Shown: positions 34,726-43,218 of the stretch, in pieces
How positions within the stretch are numbered: position 1 is the first letter of the stretch
Layout: each line of letters starts with the position of its first letter
NCBI GenBank assembly: GCA_030427505.1
Contig: JAUICH010000031.1
Coordinates: 1 to 60,082 of the forward strand
Direction: 5' to 3'
Length of the DNA stretch: 60,082 bases
Source: Verrucomicrobiia bacterium
GTDB lineage: Bacteria; Verrucomicrobiota; Verrucomicrobiia; Verrucomicrobiales; DEV007
Notes under the pieces: model-generated
Seen by the model: only the letters and a program-made list of their open reading frames with translations
What the model was told of the DNA's origin: nothing
The model's database searches: none
Position numbers and translations under genes: made by a program

Positions 34726-35089
34726 TCCCATCTTCCGCCTCCGCCCCATACACCCCGATCACCTCGATCAGGCCCACGAGGTTGTCGTTCAGTTCCTCCA
34801 GATCCTCCGCCGGCACCCACCACTCCGTGTGGTGCGCGGCGCCCACCTGCTGCACCGCATACCGCGCCATGAAATCCGCCCGCACCTCAAAGCGGGTCAC
34901 ATACCCCACCCTACTGTCCCGCACATTCCACCGGCTGGCGATCTCGATGGCATAGGCCTCATTCGTCACCGGGTAAAAGATCGGCTGCTCCGGCAGACGC
35001 GGCGGCCACCTCCGGTAGCCGCTCTCCTTCACCAGCGCCAGCTCCTCCGGCCCCGTGGGACGATACAGGGTGGTGGTTTCCGTTTGCAT
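34709..35089 (-). CDS. Conserved hypothetical protein (TTLYRPTGPEEL family)
   Basis: 126 residues from MQTETTTLYRPTGPEELALV. RWPPRLPEQPIFYPVTNEAYAIEIASRWN and GYVTRFEVRADFMARYAVQQVG are the signature of a widespread small cytosolic family, sometimes labelled ADP-ribosylation/crystallin J1 in databases without firm support. Its 3' end overlaps the end of the aegerolysin-like gene by about 17 bases, tail to tail. Function unknown. Confidence 0.83.
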   Translation of the reverse strand: MQTETTTLYRPTGPEELALVKESGYRRWPPRLPEQPIFYPVTNEAYAIEIASRWNVRDSRVGYVTRFEVRADFMARYAVQQVGAAHHTEWWVPAEDLEELNDNLVGLIEVIGVYGAEAEDGIRRDP

Positions 35090-35411
35090 AAACAATTTCA
35101 CGCTCTCGCGCCGGGATACGATTACCAGACTTCCAGCGCCCGCGAGCGTCACTATTCGGCTTCCCCCTTTCCTGATCAATTGTATTTTCCAACGGCATTG
35201 GCAGATCAGCAATCTTTCTTAGTTGCCACCTTCCGTCCCAGAGAATCCTACCGTTTGGGCGGCCCGGACATCCGCACCATCACACGCGCTCCTTCCTCTC
35301 TTCCCGCCACCGCGCGGCCGTCTCTCTCGCGGTCCCGCCCACCCCGGCATTGCAAATCCGTTCCCGCCAAGGTAAGCAAGAACAGAGACCGAACGAGCCC
35401 GAAACAGCACC
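35090..35411. other. Divergent promoter region
   Basis: About 320 bases between the small conserved gene (minus) and the NACHT gene (plus). No gene or repeat seen. Promoters for both must be here; AT-rich patches lie near 35160-35225. Confidence 0.35.
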
Positions 35412-38400
35412 GTGCCCCTCCAGCCACAACATCGCCGCGTTTACCACGTCTTCCTTGCCTCCCCCGGCGACGTCGCCACCGAACGCAACGCCGTCCGCCA
35501 CTTCTTCGACGGCTACAACCGCGACACCGCCCACCTCTGGGGCGCCCGCTTCGAAGTCATCGATTGGGAAAGCCACGTCACCACCGGCGCCGGGCGGCCC
35601 CAGGCCCTCATCACAAAGCAGACCCTCGAAAAATACCGCCCCTCCCTGGCCCTCGTCATCGGCATCATGAACCAGCGCTTCGGCACCCCCAGCGGCGCGG
35701 CGGAGTCCGGCACCGAAGAAGAGTTCCACTGCGCCATGCGGTTCCGCGAAGACAGCGGCGGCGAGTTCCCCGAGATCAAGTGGTTCTTCCGCAAGGTCGA
35801 TCAATTCACCGCCCCCTCCGATCCCGCCCAGCTCATGCCCGCCGTGGAGCAGTGGCAGAAAGTGCTGGCCTTCAAAAAGCGGATGCAGGACCTGAAGAAC
35901 CCCATCTTCTACACCGAATACCCCAGCCCCGACACCTTCCCCGAAGTCCTCCGCAGAGACCTCAATCTCTGGCTCTCGGACAATGCCCGCCCCTGGGCCG
36001 AGGAACGCGCGGCACAGCTTTCCAGTCAGCCTGACACAGCCACCCCCGCGCCACCCACCGGGTTCGACCGCGAAGCCTACCGCCAGGCGCTGTTGAAACA
36101 GTTCGACAAACTGAACTTCGACCTCCTGGACACCACCGGTGCGAACTACAACGCCGTCCGCCTCTGGAGCGTCTTCGTCCCCCAGTCCGTCCGCGAATGC
36201 CATCAGTTCAATCCTCGCCTCCTGGAGATTCCCAAGGATCAACAGAAACGCATGCTCGAAGCCGGCGAAATCTCCGCCGAAGAATTCGAAAGGGCCAGAG
36301 CCGAAGCCGAAGCCGAACAACTGCGGGAGGCTTACTTCAATCAACCCCTCCGCCCCGTGCTCGAAGTAGCGGAAGCAGCCTTTGCCACACCGGCAACTCA
36401 GCGAGTTCGCGAGGAAGGACACAAGCTGGTCATCCTGGGCGACCCCGGGTCCGGTAAATCCTCCCTCATCCGCTACCTCGCCTTGCGCTGGGCGGACCTT
36501 GCCGAACCGGCGGCGCCCGCCACACCGCCCATCCCCCTGGTCATCGAACTGCGCCTCTACGGCCCGTGGCAATGTCAGGGCCAGAAAGGCTTTGTCCGCT
36601 ACCTGGAGGAGGCGCCCTACTGGCACGAATGGTCCGCCGGTCTCCTTGAAAACCTTCTCACCCAGCCCGGCGTGGCCGTGCTGCTCCTGGACGGCCTGGA
36701 CGAAATCTTCGACCCCGCCGCCCGCCAGGCCGTGGTGCACGACATCCAGCGCTTTGCAGGAAAGTTTCCCCACGTGCCCATCCTCCTCACCTCCCGCGCC
36801 GTCGGTTACCAGGCCCAGCCCCTCCGCGACGCCGGGTTCCGACACTTCATGCTGCAGGACCTGGACAGCGCGCAGATCGCCGCCTTCATCGCACGCTGGC
36901 ACGAAGAAACCTTTGACGATCCTGACGAAGCCACCCCAAAACGGGAACGGCTCCAGAAAGCCATCCACGATTCCCGGCCCATCGCACAGCTCGCGGGCAA
37001 TCCCCTCCTGCTCACCCTGATGGCCATCCTGAACCGCCACCAGGAACTCCCTCGTGACCGGACCGATCTCTACGCCCAGGCCTCCCGCCTGCTGCTCCAC
37101 CAGTGGGACACCGAGCGCGCCCTGAGCGAATTCCCAGGTCTCAGGACAGACATCGGCCCTCGGGAAAAAACCGAAATCCTCCGCCGCGTCGCCGCCCATA
37201 TGCAGGCCAGCCCCAGCGGCCTGAAGGGAAACCTCATCGACGGCGAAACCCTAACCGGCCTCATCGAAGGCTACCTGAAAGACGAACTAAGCATCACCCC
37301 CGCCCGCGGCGCGGCCCACGCCGTGGTTAAGCAACTGCGGGAACGAAACTTCATCCTCTGCTTCCTGGGCGCCGACAGCTACGCCTTCGTCCACCGCACC
37401 TTCCTGGAGTACTTCTGCGCCGTGGAATTCGTCCACCAGTTCAATGTCTCGAAGGAACTGGACATCCATGGCCTGCTGGCCCTCTTTGAGGCCCACTGCC
37501 ATGAGGACGAATGGCGAGAAGTATTAAGACTCATTTGCGGCCAGATCGATGAGAAGTTTGCCGGGCAGATCATCGAACGGCTGATCGCATTGGCGGATAT
37601 AGAAAATTGGGATGGCGAATCTTCCCTACCGGAATTGCTACTCGCAATAGAGTGCCTAATTGAGGTTCAGAATACGAACCGCCTAGCAAGGGAAGGATCA
37701 AACTTACTTATGGCAACGGCAAGATGTTTTCTTGACGGGATAGACCCTTCCGGGGACTTCATTCTTGATATCGTATGTGCGGCTAGGGAACTAGGAACTC
37801 GTTGGCCAGGAAAAGAAAGCTTCTCCTTTGCAGATCTATCCCCAAGTTCGGGTCACGTAAGCAATAATCACTACTTTCTTCAATGGCCAGAATTTTTGGC
37901 GGGGGTGTTTGGTAAGCGCTCTTGGATCGAAAAATTACTGGAAGACAGAAATTGGGAAATTCGTTGGGGTGCAATGGGAGCTCTGATAGAAATGTGGCCG
38001 GATGACTCCACACGCAAGCATATTACAAAACGGGCGATTCAAGACAAAAACCAATTTCTCCGTAGCGGTGCGCTAGAATTTCTCGCCAAGACATGGCCGG
38101 ATGCTTCGACGCTAGGGATTCTCTTAGAGCAAACAACCAAGGACCCCAGTTTTGATGCTCGCGGTTCAGCCTTCCGCGCAGCGAGCAAAATGCACTCCGA
38201 GTTTGGCCACTTATTGGCAACGAGAGACTTAAGCGGACGCTGGCCTTTCTTAGACCCCTTGAAACCCATTTCACGCGGGCACATCGAATTAGCGGCTTCA
38301 GAATCCGGTACCCCCCCCGATGAAATAGACGCCACCGTTGCCTCTCTGTCTGCTTTCTTGGGCTGGGATGTCACCAAAGGTGCTAGTTCTGAAAACGGGA

Positions 38401-38414
38401 ATCAGAAATCCTAA
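35412..38414 (+). CDS. DUF4062-NACHT-HEAT STAND NTPase (putative antiphage sensor)
   Basis: 1000 residues from GTG. Residues about 10-150 are DUF4062-like (YHVFLASPGDVATERNAV, LALVIGIMNQRFGTPSGAAESGTEEEF). The NACHT core has Walker A GDPGSGKSS (343-351), Walker B LLLDGLDE (Asp427) and the sensor TSRAVGY. FVHRTFLEYFCAVEFV is the typical winged-helix end. After residue about 720 come helical HEAT-like repeats (EIRWGAMGALIEMWPDDST, FLRSGALEFLAKTWPDAST), a likely ligand-sensing region. STAND proteins of this plan (Avs and related) detect phage parts and trigger an N-terminal effector. From about 37590 GC content drops sharply, which suggests the sensor was swapped in. Confidence 0.88.
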   Translation: MPLQPQHRRVYHVFLASPGDVATERNAVRHFFDGYNRDTAHLWGARFEVIDWESHVTTGAGRPQALITKQTLEKYRPSLALVIGIMNQRFGTPSGAAESGTEEEFHCAMRFREDSGGEFPEIKWFFRKVDQFTAPSDPAQLMPAVEQWQKVLAFKKRMQDLKNPIFYTEYPSPDTFPEVLRRDLNLWLSDNARPWAEERAAQLSSQPDTATPAPPTGFDREAYRQALLKQFDKLNFDLLDTTGANYNAVRLWSVFVPQSVRECHQFNPRLLEIPKDQQKRMLEAGEISAEEFERARAEAEAEQLREAYFNQPLRPVLEVAEAAFATPATQRVREEGHKLVILGDPGSGKSSLIRYLALRWADLAEPAAPATPPIPLVIELRLYGPWQCQGQKGFVRYLEEAPYWHEWSAGLLENLLTQPGVAVLLLDGLDEIFDPAARQAVVHDIQRFAGKFPHVPILLTSRAVGYQAQPLRDAGFRHFMLQDLDSAQIAAFIARWHEETFDDPDEATPKRERLQKAIHDSRPIAQLAGNPLLLTLMAILNRHQELPRDRTDLYAQASRLLLHQWDTERALSEFPGLRTDIGPREKTEILRRVAAHMQASPSGLKGNLIDGETLTGLIEGYLKDELSITPARGAAHAVVKQLRERNFILCFLGADSYAFVHRTFLEYFCAVEFVHQFNVSKELDIHGLLALFEAHCHEDEWREVLRLICGQIDEKFAGQIIERLIALADIENWDGESSLPELLLAIECLIEVQNTNRLAREGSNLLMATARCFLDGIDPSGDFILDIVCAARELGTRWPGKESFSFADLSPSSGHVSNNHYFLQWPEFLAGVFGKRSWIEKLLEDRNWEIRWGAMGALIEMWPDDSTRKHITKRAIQDKNQFLRSGALEFLAKTWPDASTLGILLEQTTKDPSFDARGSAFRAASKMHSEFGHLLATRDLSGRWPFLDPLKPISRGHIELAASESGTPPDEIDATVASLSAFLGWDVTKGASSENGNQKS

Positions 38415-38498
38415 ATTCCGGTATACAAACATTCTCTTCGGACCACTGAGACACAACCGTCCACCACCCAACTCAAAACGTCTTCCAATTCCCACACC

Positions 38499-39029
38499 CT
38501 ACGAACCGATGAGATTCTTAAACTCAGTCACCGAGGAATAGTTCTTTCCCCTTGGGTTGTTGAGCAGGCCATGCACCACCATTTCCCGGAGCAGCTTGGT
38601 ATCTCGACTGTTTAAAAGTTTAGGATTCCGGCGCAAACAAGTGCCGATCAGCATGTTTTCCAGAAACACGATATCCCGGTGCCCATTGGGGCTCGGTTTG
38701 GCGTATTGCTCGGTCTTGGTGAACTTTGGAATCAGTGTCAGGAGTGGCGTGCCCTTTCGCGAGGCGATCGCGCTATTGTAGTGTTTGAGCTTGTGATCGG
38801 TAAAACACTCCTTGCGAAACGACTGCCTCTGCGCAAGCCCCACATACCAAGGAAGCTCGCCTCTCCCAGCCCGGATGGAAAAGAGGTAGCAGCCAATCGC
38901 CCCGGAAAGCCCTTCCTCCAATTCTTTGTCCACCCGCTCCCAAAATGAAGTAATTGCCTTCCTATCACTATCTATCAAACCGCTAGCGGCCTTGGGAATC
39001 GGCATGGGACTGTATGGAAAAAACTGCAT
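38499..39029 (-). CDS. GIY-YIG-like domain protein
   Basis: 176 residues, low GC. AIGCYLFSI...LPWYVGLAQ carries spaced versions of the G-Y and YVG strands; RQSFRKECFTDHKLKHYN supplies the Arg/His helix; IVFLENMLIGTCLRRNPKLLN has the Glu of the usual LE-x-x-LI motif. This fits a GIY-YIG nuclease fold, though the motifs are loose and activity is uncertain. It faces the NACHT gene tail to tail with 84 bases between and shares its low-GC composition, so both ends probably arrived together. Confidence 0.68.
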   Translation of the reverse strand: MQFFPYSPMPIPKAASGLIDSDRKAITSFWERVDKELEEGLSGAIGCYLFSIRAGRGELPWYVGLAQRQSFRKECFTDHKLKHYNSAIASRKGTPLLTLIPKFTKTEQYAKPSPNGHRDIVFLENMLIGTCLRRNPKLLNSRDTKLLREMVVHGLLNNPRGKNYSSVTEFKNLIGS

Positions 39030-39401
39030 GAACCGCTCCTATAGGCTTTCACATCATACATGGCAAGTCTTCGAGGAATGATCCGCCTTGGAGCTCTCTC
39101 CCATCCAGCTCTTATTACCCGTCAAGGTAAGATCCGGAATTTCTCAAGGAATCCCGGTAACTCCAATGCCGGACCCTATCAGCTTCGGCATCCTTCCTTG
39201 AGATGAAATGCCGCCAAGTGACGGCGGACGGCGTGTCAAACCAGAACGAACTGAGCCCTACGCAGCCTCGTCCCTTGCCCCACCGGCATTTCCCGCTAGG
39301 ATTTCCAGACGAGACCAGACCAAAGCGCCCCCCGCACTTCCACGTCCAGCGTCCCAGGCCCCTACAGAGAACCTTCGTCCTAACACCTTTCCTCCCTACC
39401 C
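39030..39401. other. Intergenic region before the second sulfatase
   Basis: About 370 bases; GC rises from the low-GC island back to genome level near 39200. No gene or repeat is supported. Confidence 0.4.
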
Positions 39402-41087
39402 ATGAACCCCGCCCGCTTCTCACTCCACCACCACCTCCTCCGTTCCCTCCCTTACCTCCTATTCGTACTCTCCCTGACACTCCCCCCGCTCCTAACCGCG
39501 CAGACCACCCAGGACACCCCCGCCAAAGACCAGGAAGAAACAAGCTCCCCACCCGCCTCCGCCCCCACCCGCCCGAACATCCTCTTCATCATGACCGATC
39601 AGCAGCGGTGGGACTGCGTCGGCGCGAACGGGAACACTCTCATCCAGACCCCCGCCATGGACCGTCTCGCGGCGCGGGGGGCGAACTTCACGCGGGCCTT
39701 CGTCGCCTCGCCCGTGTGCGTGCCGTCGCGGGTCAGCTTCTTTACCGGGCGCTACGCCCATTCCCACCGGAACCGCGTGAACTACACGCCCCTCGACCCG
39801 TCTGAAGTGCTCATGCAGGCGCGGCTAAAGGCCGCCGGCTACCGCACCGCCTCCATCGGAAAACTCCACTACTACCCCGCCACCAAGGAAGAGGCCCGGC
39901 GCACCGGCTTCGATCACGTGGAACTGCACGACGGCGTAAAAGCCACTGACCTGTGGTCCGACTACGTGAAGTGGCTGCGCGCCGAGCACCCTGACACGCC
40001 CACCAACTACCGCGCCCTGGCCAAAGACATCGCCCCCGGAAAGAACCCCTACCGCGCCGCCCTCCCCACCGAACTGACCGATACCGCCTGGACCGGCGCC
40101 CGCGCCCGCGACTACCTGAAAAAACTCACCCGCCCTGACAAAGACACCACCACCGGCAAAGGCGGAGCCGCCAGCGCCGCCGCCCCTGCCGCCCCCTTCT
40201 TCCTCTACGTCTCCTTCTGGAAACCCCACTCCCCCTACGAGATCGCGCCGCCCTACGACTCGATGTATGACAACGTCACCATCCCCCTGCCCGAGACCTT
40301 TACCGAGGCCGATCTGCCGTCCCTCCCCCTGCCCCTGCAAAAGCTGGCCACCCGGGGCAAAGGCGGCCTCCAGGTGCTGGACCCCGAGCGGCTGGAGTGG
40401 GTCTACCGCAGCTACTACGGCGCCATCAGCCACGTCGACCACGAGATCGGCCTCCTGCTCGACGTCCTGGAAGCCAGCGGCCAGGCGGACAACACCCTCA
40501 TCGTCTTTACCTCCGACCACGGCGATCAGCTCTGGGAACACGGCATCGTGGGCAAGAACTGCTTCTTCGAGTCCTCCATCCGCGTGCCCTTCATGCTCAG
40601 CCTGCCCGGCCGCGTCGCCCCCGGCCAGCACCGCGAAGAGATGATCCCGGCCGTGGACCTTCTGCCCACCGTCCTCGACTTCGCCGGCCTGCCCGTGCCG
40701 CCCGAAGTCCAGGGCCGCAGCTTCGCCCCGCTCATCGACAACACCGGCCGCCCCTACATCCCGCACGACGCCGTGTACTGCGAGAACATCATCCCCGAAG
40801 TCATCACCAACGGCTCGCTCGACCTGCCCTTCGAAAAAGGCCGGGGCGTCGACGGCATCCGCCACCCCGACGCCAAGATGGTCCGCACCGGCCGCTGGAA
40901 ATACTGCTACTACCCCGACGGCTACGCCGAACTCTACGACCTGCAAGCCGACCCTGACGAAACCACCAACCTCGCCGGCCTCCCCCAGCACCACGAAACC
41001 GAAGACACCCTCCGCACCCGCCTCCTAAACTGGCTCATCAACAGCCAGGAAACCGACCAAATCGCCCCCCGCTGGCTGCTGCCGTAG
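39402..41087 (+). CDS. Exported sulfatase (formylglycine type)
   Basis: 561 residues. A long signal peptide (LLRSLPYLLFVLSLTLPPLLTAQ) is followed by a Pro/Thr-rich linker. NILFIMTDQQRWD provides Asp66. CVPSRVSFFTGRYAHSH is the sulfatase signature with Cys106. GKLHYYPA, FWKPHSPYEIAPPYD and VFTSDHGDQLWEHG are conserved active-site segments; LYDLQADPDETTNLA is the usual C-terminal mark. It is closer to choline- or mucin-type sulfatases (TDQQRWD) than the sulfatase at 29928. Substrate unknown. Confidence 0.94.
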   Translation: MNPARFSLHHHLLRSLPYLLFVLSLTLPPLLTAQTTQDTPAKDQEETSSPPASAPTRPNILFIMTDQQRWDCVGANGNTLIQTPAMDRLAARGANFTRAFVASPVCVPSRVSFFTGRYAHSHRNRVNYTPLDPSEVLMQARLKAAGYRTASIGKLHYYPATKEEARRTGFDHVELHDGVKATDLWSDYVKWLRAEHPDTPTNYRALAKDIAPGKNPYRAALPTELTDTAWTGARARDYLKKLTRPDKDTTTGKGGAASAAAPAAPFFLYVSFWKPHSPYEIAPPYDSMYDNVTIPLPETFTEADLPSLPLPLQKLATRGKGGLQVLDPERLEWVYRSYYGAISHVDHEIGLLLDVLEASGQADNTLIVFTSDHGDQLWEHGIVGKNCFFESSIRVPFMLSLPGRVAPGQHREEMIPAVDLLPTVLDFAGLPVPPEVQGRSFAPLIDNTGRPYIPHDAVYCENIIPEVITNGSLDLPFEKGRGVDGIRHPDAKMVRTGRWKYCYYPDGYAELYDLQADPDETTNLAGLPQHHETEDTLRTRLLNWLINSQETDQIAPRWLLP

Positions 41088-41145
41088 AGGGGGGGGGAGG
41101 TGGTGAAGGTTTGAAAGGTAGAGCCTGAAGCCGGAAGCCAAACGC

Positions 41146-41367
41146 TAGACCGTTTGCCAAAAGTCTGTTCGTGAATCGCCCGAGCGCAAAATGGCTCGTG
41201 GCGAGGCGCTTTGAGGTCACGGATTGAAATCCGTGACCGAAAAGGAACGAAGCCACGAGGAATTTGGTGCCGGGTCTCCATCCTTTCCGAGCGAAGCGAG
41301 CTTTCTTCCTTCTTCCTTCTTCCTCTTTCAATTTCGATTTGCGAACAGACTTTTGGCAATCGGTCTA
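41146..41367. repeat. 222-bp element with 26-bp terminal inverted repeats and nested palindromes
   Basis: Ends: 41146-41171 (TAGACCGTTTGCCAAAAGTC and six more bases) and 41342-41367, inverted with one mismatch. Inside, GGTCACGGATT-ga-AATCCGTGACC is a perfect 11-bp palindrome, flanked by CTCGTGGC and GCCACGAG. A polypyrimidine run (cttccttcttccttcttcct) lies near the right end. Noncoding and MITE-like. Confidence 0.85.
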
Positions 41368-41419
41368 ATATCCAGGAGACCAGGCAGAGACCCGGCGGTG
41401 CGTCCTCCTGACAAAACTC

Positions 41420-41650
41420 CCTTGGGCCACCGGCCCAACGCATACCAGCCTGGGTCGCCAGGCCCAGGTATTTCCGGGTCTCACCGGTTATGAGGGCTGA
41501 AAGCCCGGCGCATCCAGTGAAGGCATTCGCTACTCCTGACGGATGCGCCGGGCTTTCAGCCCTTATGGTCTTGGCGTGGACGTTTCCTGGGCCTGGCGAC
41601 CCAGGCTGGTATGCGCCGGACCTTCGGTCCTCCAGCCCGCCAGGCCGCAA
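41420..41650. repeat. Palindromic intergenic repeat cluster
   Basis: Contains gggctgaaagcccggcgcat and its inverse gcgccgggctttcagccc, cctgggtcgccaggcccagg and cctgggcctggcgacccagg. Large nested inverted repeat, same family as 26090. No gene between 41088 and 41669. Confidence 0.75.
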
Positions 41651-41669
41651 CCATGGGTATCTCCCCAAA

Positions 41670-42383
41670 CTAAGCCACCTGCGTAATCACCTTCACCCGG
41701 CCCGCCGTCCAGTCGGCGAAGAAATACAACGCCAGTTCGCCCAGGAAAAACGGATCGTCCGGCGGCGCCAGGTAGCCGCCCGGCCGGTCATACGCCTCAT
41801 ACCCGATGGCGGCCACATAACGAAATTCCTCGCCCACCCTGGGAACCGCGTCCGCGAACACCGGCGCGCCGCCCACGCGGAAAAAGGCATCGCCCCCCAG
41901 GAAAGTCTCGCAGGCGCTCCAGTAAGAATCTTCACCGGTGGGAATCTCCGCCGCCGTCATCTCACGCAACGTCAGCGGGCATTCCGGAAACGGCACCGCT
42001 AGGCCATCCGCCGCGTTCGCCGGAGCCGCCTCCCCCACCACCGAGGTAAAGATCGCCCGCTTCTCTTCCCAGTCCACCTCATACACCTGCTCCGCCAGTA
42101 GACCCTCGTAATTCACATAGCTAAACAGCGGCCACTCCCGGCGCCCCGGCTCCGGCGCGCCCCCGCCCCAGCGCGGATCCTCAAAGTCCACCACCGCCAG
42201 CAGCACCGGTTCCCCCAACTCCGCCCGAGGCCCCGCCGCCCGCCAAGACTCCCCACCAAAACGATGATGCCCCCACTGACTCACGGAAGATGAAGCAGAT
42301 CCCGCCGCTTCTCCCACCACCCGGCCCGCCACAAACCCCGGCATCAAGAACTTACCCACTGGATGATACTTCGCCTGAGACAT
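41670..42383 (-). CDS. Hypothetical protein, possibly DUF1963/YwqG-like
   Basis: 237 residues from MSQAKYHPVGKF; codons upstream to 42476 are rejected. No signal peptide. The segments FFRVGGAPVFADAVPRVGEEFRYVAAIGYE and LGELALYFFADWTAGRVKVITQVA recall the GG-x-P and lYvF-x-x-Q patterns of DUF1963/YwqG proteins, which are thought to be cytosolic and of unclear function. The match is weak; the ORF itself, with no competing frame, is good. Confidence 0.7.
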   Translation of the reverse strand: MSQAKYHPVGKFLMPGFVAGRVVGEAAGSASSSVSQWGHHRFGGESWRAAGPRAELGEPVLLAVVDFEDPRWGGGAPEPGRREWPLFSYVNYEGLLAEQVYEVDWEEKRAIFTSVVGEAAPANAADGLAVPFPECPLTLREMTAAEIPTGEDSYWSACETFLGGDAFFRVGGAPVFADAVPRVGEEFRYVAAIGYEAYDRPGGYLAPPDDPFFLGELALYFFADWTAGRVKVITQVA

Positions 42384-42578
42384 AAGAGGGGTGGGATGGT
42401 GACCAGAATACGAGGCGGAGACGATTAGAGTGAAGGAAAGCGGAAGGGGGAGAAAAGACCTTCTCACCATCCTCACTACCTTTTCGCCTGCCGGTCAAGC
42501 CATAGCACCACCAGGCCAAGGCCCGAGCCCGAGAGGCCCCTGCGAAATCCTGTCCCTTCAACTCCCCCCCCCAACAAG

Positions 42579-42829
42579 ACTGAGGCGCAGCCTCTGTGGA
42601 GTGCGGCGATCCTTCGCCGCTTTCCCTCGGTCTCAAACTGACAAGCCTAACAGAAGCGTTGAAAAAGTGACAACGCGCGGAATCTTGCGTCAGCCAAAGG
42701 GATGGAGCAAACACCAGCCCACAATTGCACGCACCAAGATCTGACAGGCATGTCGGGAACTAAATCTCACCCGCTATCCCAAAGCGGCGAAGGATCGCCG
42801 CACTCCAAGGAAGCTCCGCTTCAATACTG
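42579..42829. repeat. Inverted pair of REP units
   Basis: 42579-42623 (actgaggcgcagcctctgtg then gcggcgatccttcgccgc) and its inverted copy at 42777-42829. Same unit as around the RAYT gene ten kilobases away. About 150 bases of unassigned sequence lie between. Confidence 0.8.
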
Positions 42830-42914
42830 AAAAGGTCCGGCACTCACCATTTTAACACCAAGTCCATATCAGGTAACGCTCACTACAGAAACAAGGCTCG
42901 AATCCCCCTCTCAC

Positions 42915-43210
42915 CGCAAGACCCCAACGGGGTCCACGCCGAAAGCCCAGGGTTTCAACCCTGGGTAACGCGCACCCTAACTTTAGCGCCCTGAACCGAA
43001 GCGCAGCGAAGGTAGACTGCCCGTCAGTGCAGCCCGAAGGGCGAGCGAAGCGAAGTCAATGGGCACGCGTCGCGAACCCTTAGTCCTTCAGCGCCGCAGC
43101 CACCGTCACCGCCGACACCAAGGACCCCAACGGGGTCCACGCCGACAGCCCAGGGTTTCAACCCTGGGTAACGCCCTCCCTAACTTTAGCGCCCTGCAAG
43201 GGCGCGCGTG
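42915..43210. repeat. Palindromic repeat, two tandem copies
   Basis: accccaacggggtccacgcc followed by agcccagggtttcaaccctg occurs at about 42923 and 43120, each then running into taactttagcgccctg. It lies just past the 3' end of the propeller gene. No gene between 42384 and 43218. Confidence 0.8.
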
Positions 43211-43218
43211 GCGAACCT

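Noticed and set aside
35280-37199. 639-codon open frame antisense to the NACHT gene
   Set aside because: Mirror of a GC-rich coding frame; the plus strand carries clear DUF4062 and NACHT motifs and the antisense protein shows none.
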